Shown: piece after piece, positions 1 to 8,356 of the stretch
Position numbering within the stretch: position 1 is the first letter of the stretch
Layout: the number at the start of each line of letters is the position of its first letter
From: Pseudomonas fluorescens
GTDB lineage: Bacteria; Pseudomonadota; Gammaproteobacteria; Pseudomonadales; Pseudomonadaceae
NCBI RefSeq assembly: GCF_902498195.1
Contig: NZ_CABVIY010000004.1
Location: forward strand, 124,001 to 188,000
Reading direction: 5' to 3'
DNA length: 64,000 bases
Position numbers and translations under genes: made by a program
Notes under the pieces: generated by a model
What the model was told of the DNA's origin: nothing
Database searches by the model: none
The model's input: only the letters and a program-made list of their open reading frames with translations

Positions 1-335
1 TCGACCATCACGTTACCGACCAGGTGCGCGGTTTGGGTCTGCGGTTGCTGGGACCAGTTGCGGGCGTTTTCCACCCGCCGGATCCGCACCTCGCGCAGCA
101 TGCGGTTTTCCCAGAACAACGAGATATGGTCGAACGGGTTGGCTTGCTCGTGCTTGTGCGGCACCCAGTACATGCCGGTGTCGGTGAACAGCTTGTCCCA
201 CTCCCAGAAACGCCGCTCATCCAGCAGGCGTGCCTCCTGGTAAAGAAACTGTTCGAGCTGGCGCAGGGTCTCGACGGGCACCTGGGCGGGGGTCAAGTGG
301 CGGGTATCGACGTCGATTCGGCGGTCAAGCAGCAT
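1..335 (-). CDS. Ring-hydroxylating dioxygenase beta subunit (3' end off window)
   Basis: Small subunit of a second, non-Ant aromatic dioxygenase. About 111 codons are visible, starting MLLDRRIDVD; the C-terminus lies beyond the left edge. The segment LYQEARLLDERRFWEWDKLF is the typical opening of the cone-shaped (NTF2-like) beta subunit, followed by the WENRMLREVRIRRVENA block seen in these proteins. The beta subunit has no redox centre and supports the alpha trimer. The ATG lies inside the end of the alpha gene (11-base overlap), so the two are translationally coupled. The substrate cannot be read from the sequence. Confidence 0.85.
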   Translation of the reverse strand, partial: MLLDRRIDVDTRHLTPAQVPVETLRQLEQFLYQEARLLDERRFWEWDKLFTDTGMYWVPHKHEQANPFDHISLFWENRMLREVRIRRVENARNWSQQPQTQTAHLVGNVMV

Positions 336-1656
336 GGGTGCTCTCCTTGGCGATCAGGGTGGCGGTCATGAACTGTTTCCAGGCGGCGAACTGGTTGCGC
401 ATCGGCAGTTCGCTGGTGCCGTTGGTGGACACCGCGCCGTCTTCCAGCGGCGTATCGGTGCCGACGTAGCGGTGCATGCTGATCCACTCGCCGCCACGGG
501 TCATGTTGCCTTCCTGGCAGCGGGCATAGACTTCGACGTCGTCGGGCATCACGTTGGAGGAGGGCGAGTTGATGACGTTGGCGTAGGTCAGCGCGCGGTC
601 AAACACGGCATCCGGCGCCCCCTTGCAGCGGAAGGTCTGGATCTCGACCATGGTCTGGTCCACGGCGATCGGGCGGATCACCCGGAACTGCATGAACACC
701 GTGTGCGGCGAGCCGCTGCCGTAGATCACCGTGTTGTGGCGGTTCATGCCCAGGATCTCCTTGGCGCGCTGCTCGCCGTAGGCCTGGCTCAGGCAGTCGA
801 AGTGGGCGCGAGAGACCTCGTCGCGCTCGGCGGCGGCCGGGTCGAAGATCGCTTCCATGTAGCCGTGGCCGTTGTGATAGGCGCGCAGTTCGAGCTTTTC
901 CCAGAAGTCATAGGGCTCGCCGTTGCCGTCCATGATCAACAGTTCGAAGGGCATTTCACCGATGGCCTGGGCTTCGTCACGCGCCGCGTCCACCGAGGAT
1001 TCGTGGGTCACGCGGGCGTGCATGGTGTCGTGCAGGTTCTCGTAGAAGACTTTCCAGTTGGAGCGCTGTTGCACGCGGAAGATGCCGCCTGCCACCTCGA
1101 CTTCACCGACCGGTGAGCGGTCGCAGAGGTTGTCGATGGAGGTGATGACGCCGCCCAGAAATGATTTGAGGTCCGGTCCGAACGCGGCCTGGCTGGCGAA
1201 CACGAAGCCGCGATAAGCCTCGACGCGGGCGACGCTGACCATGGAGAAATCCGGGTGCTTGGGGTCATAGCAGGTGCCTTCGAAACCACTCTTGAGCGGC
1301 GCCGACAGGTGTTGCCCGTCGAGCTTGAAGGTCCAGGCGTGGTACGGGCAGCGGAAGAACTTGCCGACACTGCCGTCACCGTCGGCCACCAGTTTGGCGC
1401 CTTTGTGCGGGCAGCGGTTGTACAGCACGCTGACCTGCTGGTTGGCGCCGCGCACCATGATCACGTCCTGATCGCCGAGGCGCGTGGTGTGGTAGTCGCC
1501 GGGGTTTTTGACCTGGCTTTCATGGCCGACGTAGATCCAGGCATTACCGTAGATGCGTTCCATCTCCAGCTTGAACAGGGTCGGGTCGGTGTAGACGCTC
1601 TTGTGTACGCTGTCCTCGCGGATCAAGGCAGCGATTTGCTCGTTGGTCGGTATCAC
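325..1656 (-). CDS. Ring-hydroxylating dioxygenase alpha subunit, unassigned substrate
   Basis: Catalytic subunit (about 443 aa) of an aromatic ring-hydroxylating oxygenase. The Rieske [2Fe-2S] ligands are visible as C82-x-H84 (RCPHKG) and C103-x2-H106 (CPYHAW). The mononuclear-iron motif follows near residues 206-218 (NLHDTMHARVTH: D210, H213, H218). I chose the GTG at 1656 because GAGGA lies about 7 bases upstream and because the ORF extension to 1806 would run through the reductase gene. It clearly differs from the AntA in the same window, so the locus holds two dioxygenase systems. Candidate substrates are benzoate-like or anthranilate-like acids; this is inference from context. Confidence 0.9.
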   Translation of the reverse strand: MIPTNEQIAALIREDSVHKSVYTDPTLFKLEMERIYGNAWIYVGHESQVKNPGDYHTTRLGDQDVIMVRGANQQVSVLYNRCPHKGAKLVADGDGSVGKFFRCPYHAWTFKLDGQHLSAPLKSGFEGTCYDPKHPDFSMVSVARVEAYRGFVFASQAAFGPDLKSFLGGVITSIDNLCDRSPVGEVEVAGGIFRVQQRSNWKVFYENLHDTMHARVTHESSVDAARDEAQAIGEMPFELLIMDGNGEPYDFWEKLELRAYHNGHGYMEAIFDPAAAERDEVSRAHFDCLSQAYGEQRAKEILGMNRHNTVIYGSGSPHTVFMQFRVIRPIAVDQTMVEIQTFRCKGAPDAVFDRALTYANVINSPSSNVMPDDVEVYARCQEGNMTRGGEWISMHRYVGTDTPLEDGAVSTNGTSELPMRNQFAAWKQFMTATLIAKESTHAA

Positions 1657-1673
1657 GGGATGTCCTCGGCTTG

Positions 1674-2618
1674 TCACAGATCGAGCACCAGCAGCGCGCT
1701 GCTGGCACGGGAGACACAGGTGCAGAAACTGCCGCCGGCGCGGTCGCGCGCCGACAGGCAGATGTCGCGGTGATCGGGCTGACCGTCGATGACCTGGGCG
1801 ACGCACACGCCGCAGTCACCCCGTCGACAGTCGAACATCGGGTCCAGGCCGGCCTGGAGCATGGCGTCCAGCACGCTTTGCCCGGCGGCCACTTGCAGGC
1901 TCACGCCGCTTTCGCGCAGGTGCACTTCAAAGCCCTGATCGCCGGCCACGTCCAGGGCGCCGCTGAACAGTTCGTAATGCAGGTGATCCTCGGCCCAGCC
2001 CTGTTCGCGGGCGCAGGCCAGCACGCTGTTGAGCATGGCCGTCGGGCCACAGATATAGAGGTGCAGGCCGGGCCTTGGCGCGGCCAGGATGGCGGCGGCG
2101 GGCAAGCGTTTTTGCGGGTCGCCGCCGCTGATCCAGCAATGGTTGTCCTGGCAGGCGCGGGCCTCCGTCAGGTAGGCCATTTGCGCTTCATCGCGTCCGG
2201 CGTAATGCAGGGTGAAGGGCTTGCCCGCCGCCTGCAGCGAGCGGGCCATGCCCAGCATGGGCGTGATGCCGATGCCGCCGGCGATCAGCAGCGCATGTTC
2301 GGAGTTTTCACACAGCGGGAAGTGGTTGCGTGGCGCATCGGCCAGCAGTTCATCGCCGACCTTGAGCGAGTGCACCCAGCGCGAGCCACCGGTACTCGCC
2401 GTTTCGAGCTGGACGGCGATTTCGTAGTGCTTGCCGTCGGGCAGGTTGACCAGCGAATAGGCACGGCGTTGGGTGCGACTGCCGGGCACATGCAACTCAA
2501 GGTGCGCGCCGGCGGTGAAGCCCGGCAGTGGCTGGACGCTGCTGGATACCAGCAGCACGCGGCGGATTCTGGGGGTCAGGGGGTCGATCCGGTGGACCCT
2601 GAGCGAGAGGCTGGACAT
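1674..2618 (-). CDS. Phthalate-dioxygenase-type reductase (flavin, NAD, C-terminal 2Fe-2S)
   Basis: Electron-transfer partner of the adjacent dioxygenase, about 314 aa. The flavin site is marked by RRAYSLVN, then a nucleotide-binding lobe (LLIAGGIGITPML), then a C-terminal plant-type ferredoxin domain with FDCRRGDCGVCVAQ and a later cysteine (DICLS). This order, flavin first and iron-sulfur last, is that of phthalate dioxygenase and vanillate demethylase (VanB) reductases, not of BenC/AntC. The start MSSLSLRVHR fits the VanB family length. The gene precedes alpha by 17 bases and is presumably in one operon with alpha and beta. Confidence 0.88.
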   Translation of the reverse strand: MSSLSLRVHRIDPLTPRIRRVLLVSSSVQPLPGFTAGAHLELHVPGSRTQRRAYSLVNLPDGKHYEIAVQLETASTGGSRWVHSLKVGDELLADAPRNHFPLCENSEHALLIAGGIGITPMLGMARSLQAAGKPFTLHYAGRDEAQMAYLTEARACQDNHCWISGGDPQKRLPAAAILAAPRPGLHLYICGPTAMLNSVLACAREQGWAEDHLHYELFSGALDVAGDQGFEVHLRESGVSLQVAAGQSVLDAMLQAGLDPMFDCRRGDCGVCVAQVIDGQPDHRDICLSARDRAGGSFCTCVSRASSALLVLDL

Positions 2619-2770
2619 ACGCAATTCCTGTCTGGATTCGTCATCACTGTATGAAGCCTGAGGGGGGCAAAAAAGCCGCAAACGGCAAACCGGTAGCCAC
2701 ATCTGGCGAGAGTGATTGGGGGCCGGCGATGAGGTGTCCTGTCTGAATGATCGCGTTGCCCGGGCGTTTT

Positions 2771-2832
2771 TCGCGAGCAGGCTCGCTCCTACAGGGATCG
2801 TGCAATACCTGTAGGAGCGAGCCTGCTCGCGA
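2771..2832. repeat. REP doublet (variant core, 25-bp perfect arms)
   Basis: Two inverted copies (2771-2795 and 2808-2832) pair perfectly over 25 bases around a 12-base loop. The core reads GAGCAGGCTCGCTCCTAC, a variant of the Pseudomonas REP sequence seen elsewhere in this window (GAGCAAGCCCGCTCCCAC). It separates the reductase-alpha-beta genes from the hydrolase and transporter genes and could act as a transcript-end stabiliser between them. Confidence 0.85.
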
Positions 2833-2854
2833 TGGACGTTAACGGTGACGCGCG

Positions 2855-3655
2855 TTAACGGGTGGAACGCGTCGCCTTCAGAAGGGCGCGCAACTGTTCG
2901 CCATCCGCCCTGGCCAGGTCGTCCAGCACCGCAAAGTGATGACACCCGGCAAGTTCGACCAGGCTCACCGCTTGCCCGGCCTCGCGACAGGCACTGGCGT
3001 ACTCGCGCGAGTGGCGGATCAATTCCGGCAATTCAGCCCCGCCCACGGTCACCAACAACGGCGCGCCATCGCCGATCAGCCTTTGCGGGCTGTAGCGCCG
3101 GATGTCCGCTTCGCTCAGTTGCAGCTTGTCGTTCAGCCAGCAGCGGCTGATGGGCTCAAGCTCCATCAGCCCACTGATCGGCATGGCCAGGGTCACCAGC
3201 GGATGCCGGCGAAACAGCGCGGTCAGGTGGCCGCCCGCCGAGTGCCCGCACAGCACCACCCGTTGGCCGATGTGCAAGGCGTCGCGATGGGCCAGCAGGT
3301 AATCCAGCGCCTTGCCGATCTGTCCGACGATGGTGCCCATGCTCGCCTCGGGGGCCAGGGTGTACTCCAGCAGCCCGACATTGAAACCGGCCTCGATCAG
3401 GCCCTCGGCGATAAAGGCGTAGTCGTCCTTGTCCGAGGCCTGCCAGTAACCGCCATGGATGAACAACAGCGTCGGCGCCCCGGTATCCGCCTGGGCATAC
3501 CAGTCGAAACGCTCGCGCATGGCGTTGCCATAGGCGATGTCACGCTGCCAGGCGTGGCTCGCGTAGGTCTCGGCGCTGCGCTGGCGAAAGCGCTGCATGA
3601 TCTGTGGAAAATTGCCCACGGCGGCGACGTTGTTGTAAGCCTGATTGAGGTCCAT
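2855..3655 (-). CDS. Alpha/beta hydrolase, kynurenine-formamidase-like
   Basis: Alpha/beta hydrolase of 266 aa. It shows an oxyanion-hole HGGYW near residue 89, the nucleophile elbow GHSAGG, and a late histidine pair in GCHHFAVLDD. The HGGYW signature and size fit the esterase/arylformamidase branch. Lying between an aromatic-acid-type ABC importer and two dioxygenases, it plausibly cleaves an N-formyl, N-acyl or ester bond to release an aromatic acid such as anthranilate; that role is inference. It follows the LivF-like gene by 6 bases, so it is likely in the transporter operon. A generic carboxylesterase is the alternative. Confidence 0.8.
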   Translation of the reverse strand: MDLNQAYNNVAAVGNFPQIMQRFRQRSAETYASHAWQRDIAYGNAMRERFDWYAQADTGAPTLLFIHGGYWQASDKDDYAFIAEGLIEAGFNVGLLEYTLAPEASMGTIVGQIGKALDYLLAHRDALHIGQRVVLCGHSAGGHLTALFRRHPLVTLAMPISGLMELEPISRCWLNDKLQLSEADIRRYSPQRLIGDGAPLLVTVGGAELPELIRHSREYASACREAGQAVSLVELAGCHHFAVLDDLARADGEQLRALLKATRSTR

Positions 3656-3661
3656 GGCGGC

Positions 3662-4348
3662 TCACACTCCCAGGTAGCGTTGCGACAGATCGGGTTGAGC
3701 CGCCAGCTCCATCGGGGTGCCATCCCAGACCTGGCGGCCCTTCTCGATGATGTGGTGACGGTCGACCACCCGCGCCATTTCCTTGAGGTTCTTGTCGATC
3801 ACCAGAATCGTCTCGCCCTCGGCCTTGAGGGTGGCCAGGCAACTCCAGATCTGCTCGCGAATGATCGGCGCCAGGCCTTCGGTGGCTTCGTCGAGAATCA
3901 GCAGGCTGGGGTTGGTCAGCAGCGCGCGGCCGACCACCAGCATCTGCTGCTCGCCGCCCGAGAGGGTGCGTGACAGCTGGTCCTGGCGTTCCAGCAGGCG
4001 CGGGAACAGTTCATAGACCCGCGCCAGGTCCCACTTGCCCCGCGTGGCGGTGGCCAGCAGGTTTTCCCGCACGCTCAAGGTGCCGAAGGCGCGGCGGCCT
4101 TCCGGCACCAGCCCCAGGCCGGCCTTGGCGATGCGATAGGGCGCGGCGCCGCGCATTTCCGTGCCGTTGATGCGAATGCTGCCGGCAGTGGGCTTGAGCA
4201 ACCCCATGATCGATTTGACCGTGGTGGTCTTGCCCATGCCGTTGCGGCCGATCAGTGACACCACCTGGCCCTGCTCGATGCAAAGGTGCATGTCGAATAA
4301 CACCTGGCTCAAGCCGTAGCCCGCCTTCAAGCCTTGGACTTCAAGCAT
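3662..4348 (-). CDS. LivF-like ABC transporter ATPase
   Basis: Second ATPase (228 aa) of a branched-chain-type (HAAT) importer. Walker A GRNGMGKTT, signature LSGGEQQM and Walker B LLILDEATEG are all present, as is the LivF-like opening MLEVQGLKAGYG. The start at 4348 is chosen because its ATG overlaps the stop of the LivG-like gene by 8 bases. Members of this family near catabolic genes often import aromatic acids rather than leucine; the substrate here is inferred from the dioxygenase neighbours. Confidence 0.9.
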   Translation of the reverse strand: MLEVQGLKAGYGLSQVLFDMHLCIEQGQVVSLIGRNGMGKTTTVKSIMGLLKPTAGSIRINGTEMRGAAPYRIAKAGLGLVPEGRRAFGTLSVRENLLATATRGKWDLARVYELFPRLLERQDQLSRTLSGGEQQMLVVGRALLTNPSLLILDEATEGLAPIIREQIWSCLATLKAEGETILVIDKNLKEMARVVDRHHIIEKGRQVWDGTPMELAAQPDLSQRYLGV

Positions 4349-5090
4349 GTTCTTCTCCCAGGTAAGCGGCCCGCACTTGCGGATCATTGCGCACTTGTTC
4401 GACGCTGCCGGTCAGCACCGTCTGGCCGTACACCAGCACCGTGATGCGGTCGGCGAGGGCGAATACCGCGTCCATGTCGTGTTCGACCAGCAGGATCGCG
4501 TAGCGGCCCTTGAGGCTGTGCAGCAGCTCGGTCATGCGTGCGGATTCGTCGGCGCCCATCCCGGCCATCGGCTCATCGAGCAACAGCACCGACGCTTCCT
4601 GGGCCAGTGCCAGGGCGATCTCCAGTTGCCGCCGTTCGCCATGGGACAGTTCATGGACCGGGTCTTGCGCGCGCGGGCCCAGGCCCACCTGCTGCAAATA
4701 GCCCAAGGCCGGTTGCAGCAGGCGGGTGTCGCGGCTCAGCGGACGCCACATGCCAAACGCCTGGCCGTCGCGGGCGGCGATGGCCAGGGCGACGTTCTCC
4801 AGCAGGGTGAATTCGGTGTACAGCTGGCTGACCTGGAACGCCCGCGCCAGTCCCAGGCGCGGCCGCTGCCAGGCCGGGACGCGGGTGATGTCCTGGCCGT
4901 CGAGGTGGATCTGGCCGCGGTCGGGGAAAATTTCCCCGGCGATCTGCGCAATCAGTGTGGATTTGCCGGCACCGTTGGGGCCGATGATGGCGTGCAACTC
5001 GCCCTTGGCCAGTTCAAGGCTGGCGCCGTTGGTGGCTTTCACCGCACCGAAAGCCTTGTGCAAATCGCGAATCGACAATTGTGCGCTCAT
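4341..5090 (-). CDS. LivG-like ABC transporter ATPase
   Basis: First ATPase (249 aa) of the importer. Walker A is GPNGAGKST, the signature is LSHGERRQLEIA and Walker B is VLLLDEPMAGM. The LivG-type C-terminal helix region, with VLVYGQTVLTG and ending YLGEEHA, is present. The start MSAQLSIRD at 5090 gives an ATGA overlap with the LivM-like permease stop; longer upstream ORF extensions are shadow of that permease. It probably pairs with the LivF-like protein to drive the LivH/LivM-like permeases. Confidence 0.9.
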   Translation of the reverse strand: MSAQLSIRDLHKAFGAVKATNGASLELAKGELHAIIGPNGAGKSTLIAQIAGEIFPDRGQIHLDGQDITRVPAWQRPRLGLARAFQVSQLYTEFTLLENVALAIAARDGQAFGMWRPLSRDTRLLQPALGYLQQVGLGPRAQDPVHELSHGERRQLEIALALAQEASVLLLDEPMAGMGADESARMTELLHSLKGRYAILLVEHDMDAVFALADRITVLVYGQTVLTGSVEQVRNDPQVRAAYLGEEHA

Positions 5091-6103
5091 GGGCGTGCCT
5101 CCACGGCGGCGTTCGGTTTGACGGCAATCGCCTTCGGCTTGCGCTGCAACAGGCTCAGCAGCAGGCCGTAGACGCCTTTCTTGCCGAACAGCACCACCAG
5201 CAACAGCAGTGGCCCGAAGATCAGCATCCAGTGTTCGGTCCATTGGCTCAGCACCTGTTCGAGGCCCAGGTACGTGGCCGCGCCCAGCAACGGGCCGAGC
5301 AGGGTGCCGACGCCGCCGAGAATGACCATCGCCATCAACTCGCCGGACTTGTGCCAGGCGCCCATGTCGGGGCTGACGAACAGCGCGTAGTTGGCCCACA
5401 GGATCCCCGCCAGACCGCCACCGGTGCCGGCGATCACAAACGCTGTCAGGCGATAACGCAAGGGTTTGAGGCCCAGGCTGATGCTGCGCCGCTCACTCTG
5501 CTTGAGCCCGCGCAGCACGAAACCGAACCGCGAATTGACCAGCCGCCGACACAGCAGCAACCAGCCGGCCAGCAAAGCCACGCACAGGTAGTAGAAGTGG
5601 TTGGCGTCGCCCAGGTCCAGCGCGCCCAGGGTGTTGCGCTGGTTGAGCAGAATGCCGTCGTCGCCGCCGTACAGCGACAGCGAGCCGAGCACGAAGTAGA
5701 GCATCTGGCCGAACGCCAGGGTGATCATGATGAACTGCACGCCGCTGGTGCGCAGCGACAGGTAACCCACCAGCAGCGACAGCAGCGCGCACGCCAGCAG
5801 GGCCAGCGGCCAGACCACCAGCGCGCTGTTGCTGCCGTCCCAGCCCCACAGCGGCATGCCTTGGGAGGTGTGAAAGGCAACGATGCCGACGATGTAGCCG
5901 CCCAGGCTGAAGAACGCGGCATGGCCGAAGCTGACCATGGCGCCGTAGCCGATCAGCAGGTCCAGGCTGATGGCCGCCATGCCGTAGATCGCCAGGCGGG
6001 TGAAGAAGCTGACCAGGTAGGGCTCTTGCAGCCAGTGGGCCAGCAACGGCATGCAGGCGAAGGTCGCCAGGCACGCAAGGTCAATGATGAGGCGTGGTGA
6101 CAT
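5087..6103 (-). CDS. LivM-like ABC transporter permease
   Basis: Inner-membrane permease of 338 aa with many hydrophobic helices (for example LVSFFTRLAIYGMAAISLDL and LVVWPLALLACALLSLLV). It carries the LivM-type segment LIGYGAMVSFGHAAFF near the N-terminus and the conserved RSISLGLKPLRYRLTAFV region later on. It overlaps the next ATPase by 4 bases and follows the LivH-like gene after 10 bases, so the five transporter genes form one transcription unit. Confidence 0.9.
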   Translation of the reverse strand: MSPRLIIDLACLATFACMPLLAHWLQEPYLVSFFTRLAIYGMAAISLDLLIGYGAMVSFGHAAFFSLGGYIVGIVAFHTSQGMPLWGWDGSNSALVVWPLALLACALLSLLVGYLSLRTSGVQFIMITLAFGQMLYFVLGSLSLYGGDDGILLNQRNTLGALDLGDANHFYYLCVALLAGWLLLCRRLVNSRFGFVLRGLKQSERRSISLGLKPLRYRLTAFVIAGTGGGLAGILWANYALFVSPDMGAWHKSGELMAMVILGGVGTLLGPLLGAATYLGLEQVLSQWTEHWMLIFGPLLLLVVLFGKKGVYGLLLSLLQRKPKAIAVKPNAAVEARP

Positions 6104-6113
6104 AGCGTTCTCC

Positions 6114-7025
6114 TCAGGCGCGGGCCGGCAGCAGGCCGCGCGGGCGCACCAGCAGCACCAGGGCCATGACGATGTAGGCGCTGGCGGAAATCAGCCCGGC
6201 GCTCAGGGTGCCGCTGGTTTCGCTGGGCAGCAGTTGGTCCAGCAGCGGCGGAATGTAGGCACGGCCCAGGCTGTCGACCATGCCGATCAGCAAGGCGCCG
6301 ACCAGCGCACCGCGCACCGAACCGACACCGCCGACGACGATGACCACGAAGGTGGTGATCAGGATCTTTTCGCCCATGCCGATCTCCACCGACAGCAGCG
6401 GTGCCGCCATGAAACCGGCCAGGCCGCACAGCACGCAGCCGAACACGAACACCAGGGTGTACAGCCGGGCGATGTTGACGCCCAGCGCGCCGACCATTTC
6501 ATGGTCGTCGGCGCCGGCGCGAATCAGCATGCCCAGGCGCGTGTGGTTGATCAGCAGCCACATGCCGACCGCCACCACCAGCCCGGCGGCGATGAACAGC
6601 AGCCGGCTGACCGGGTACATCAGCCCCGGCAGCACTTCGACAAAACTTGAATACCATTCGGGCGTGGGCATCGCTGGCGGGCTGCGGCCGAAGATCAGGG
6701 TCAGCAGTTCGTTGCTGAAAAACACCACGGCCAGGGTCGCCAGCACCTGATCCAGGTGATCGCGATTGTAGAGCCGGCGCATGATCGAGGTTTCGATCAA
6801 CGCGCCGTAGCAGGCCGAGCCGATCAGCGCGGCCAGGCCGCCCAGCCAGAACGAGCCGGTGGCCATGGCGGTGTAGGCGGCACAGAAAGCGCCGACCATG
6901 TAGAAGGCGCCATGGGCCAGGTTGATCACGCCCATGATGCCGAAAATCAGGGTCAGGCCGGAGGCCAGCAGAAACAGCAGGGCGCTGTATTGCAGGCCGT
7001 TGAGAATCTGTTCGAGCAATAACAT
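6114..7025 (-). CDS. LivH-like ABC transporter permease
   Basis: Partner permease (about 303 aa), strongly hydrophobic, with the family hallmark GIMGVINLAHGAFYMVGAF near residue 40 and GGVGSVRGALVGALLIG late. Two in-frame ATGs compete: 7040 and 7025. I chose 7025 because AGGA sits 8 bases before it, while 7040 has no clear ribosome site; the longer form would add MRNAV. It lies about 66 bases after the binding-protein gene. Confidence 0.88.
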   Translation of the reverse strand: MLLLEQILNGLQYSALLFLLASGLTLIFGIMGVINLAHGAFYMVGAFCAAYTAMATGSFWLGGLAALIGSACYGALIETSIMRRLYNRDHLDQVLATLAVVFFSNELLTLIFGRSPPAMPTPEWYSSFVEVLPGLMYPVSRLLFIAAGLVVAVGMWLLINHTRLGMLIRAGADDHEMVGALGVNIARLYTLVFVFGCVLCGLAGFMAAPLLSVEIGMGEKILITTFVVIVVGGVGSVRGALVGALLIGMVDSLGRAYIPPLLDQLLPSETSGTLSAGLISASAYIVMALVLLVRPRGLLPARA

Positions 7026-7091
7026 GACTGCGTTCCTCATGAAAACGCCCCGCAGCGGTGCTGCAGGGCGAGGACGGGGCTCAGGTGCCGG

Positions 7092-8252
7092 TCAGATCGC
7101 GCATTGAGCGGCGTAGCTGTCGACGTGTCGGGTCGCCAGGGTCCTGATCGGCACTTCGACCAGCTTGCCGTCGGCGCCGGCCTGCACTTGCAGCAAGTAC
7201 CAGTCGATCACCGGGTGGCGGTTCTGGGCGAAGCTGAAGTCACCGCGAATGGAATCGAACTGGACGTTCTTCATCGCCTCGCGAAAGGCCGGCTGGTCTT
7301 TCAGATTGCCCTGGGAGGTTTTCAGGGCGGCGCCGATCAGCCGTGCCGTGTCGTAGGTCTGGGCGGCATACACCGTCGGGGCGCGCTTGTACTTCTCGGT
7401 GAAGGCCTTGACGAAAGCCTGGTTGGCCGGGTTGTCCGATTGCGGGTTCCACAGGGTGACCACGTTGGTGCCCTTGGCCACATCGCCGACGGCGGCGAGC
7501 ATGCGTTCATCCATGGAGAACACCGGCACCACCATCGGGATCTGCGCCGACAGGCCCGAGCCGCCATATTGCTTGGCGAAGTTGATGCCGCCGCCACCTG
7601 GGTGAAACTGGAAGATCGCGTCCGGCGCCAGCGAGCGCACGCGCGCCAGTTCCACCGAGAAGTCCAGCTGGTTGAGCTTGGTGTAGATCTCGGTCACTTC
7701 GCCCTTGAAGGTGCGCTTGAACCCGGCCAGCGCGTCACGACCGCCCTGATAGTTGGGCGCCAGGATCACCATCTTCTTGTAGCCCAGTTCGTTGGCGGCG
7801 ACACCGGCCATCTCGTGCGGGGTGTCGTTCTGGTAGGAGCCGACGAAGTAGTTGGCCATGCATTTTTCACCGGCCAGGGTCGAGGGCGCGGTGTTGTTGC
7901 TGACGTAGAACGCATCCTTGGTGGTGGTGTTGATCACGGCCGCCAGCACGTTGGAAAAAATCACCCCGGTGTACAGCGAGATGCCGTCCAGGCTCATGCG
8001 GTCGGCGATCTGCTTGGCCTTGGCCGGTTGCAGGCCATCATCTTCCACGATGAGTTGCACCGGCACGCCGCCGAGCTTGCCGCCTTCCTGATCGATCGCC
8101 AGCTGGAAGCCGTCACGCGAGTCTTCGCCCAGGTAGCCGGCGGGGGTGGAGAGGGTGGTGATGAAGCCGATTCGGACAGGCTCCACGGCCTGGGCAGCCG
8201 ACGCTGCGCAGAGGGAGGTTGCCAGACATGCACGCAATACCAGGTTTTTCAT
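7092..8252 (-). CDS. Periplasmic substrate-binding protein of the HAAT importer
   Basis: Leucine/amide-binding-type periplasmic protein (386 aa). MKNLVLRACLATSLCAASAA with AQA before VEPVRIG is a signal peptide, so the mature protein begins near residue 25. The mature part opens with IGFITTLSTPAGYLGEDSRD and GFQLAIDQEGGKLGG, typical of type I periplasmic binding proteins. It is the first gene of the transporter set, 104 bases after antC. The ligand is probably an aromatic acid linked to the neighbouring dioxygenases (inference). ORF extension upstream to 8462 is a shadow inside antC. Confidence 0.9.
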   Translation of the reverse strand: MKNLVLRACLATSLCAASAAQAVEPVRIGFITTLSTPAGYLGEDSRDGFQLAIDQEGGKLGGVPVQLIVEDDGLQPAKAKQIADRMSLDGISLYTGVIFSNVLAAVINTTTKDAFYVSNNTAPSTLAGEKCMANYFVGSYQNDTPHEMAGVAANELGYKKMVILAPNYQGGRDALAGFKRTFKGEVTEIYTKLNQLDFSVELARVRSLAPDAIFQFHPGGGGINFAKQYGGSGLSAQIPMVVPVFSMDERMLAAVGDVAKGTNVVTLWNPQSDNPANQAFVKAFTEKYKRAPTVYAAQTYDTARLIGAALKTSQGNLKDQPAFREAMKNVQFDSIRGDFSFAQNRHPVIDWYLLQVQAGADGKLVEVPIRTLATRHVDSYAAQCAI

Positions 8253-8356
8253 GAGGCGGCCTATGAAGTAGGTCGTGCCAACGCACGGTAGATGTCGATG
8301 AGGGCAGTGATTCAGTGTTCGGACGGGCCGATTGATTGTTGTTATGGGGTGTTGTG

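Noticed and set aside
1657..1806. 50-residue extension of the second alpha subunit
   Set aside because: It would overlap the reductase coding end and lacks family similarity; the GTG has a good ribosome site.
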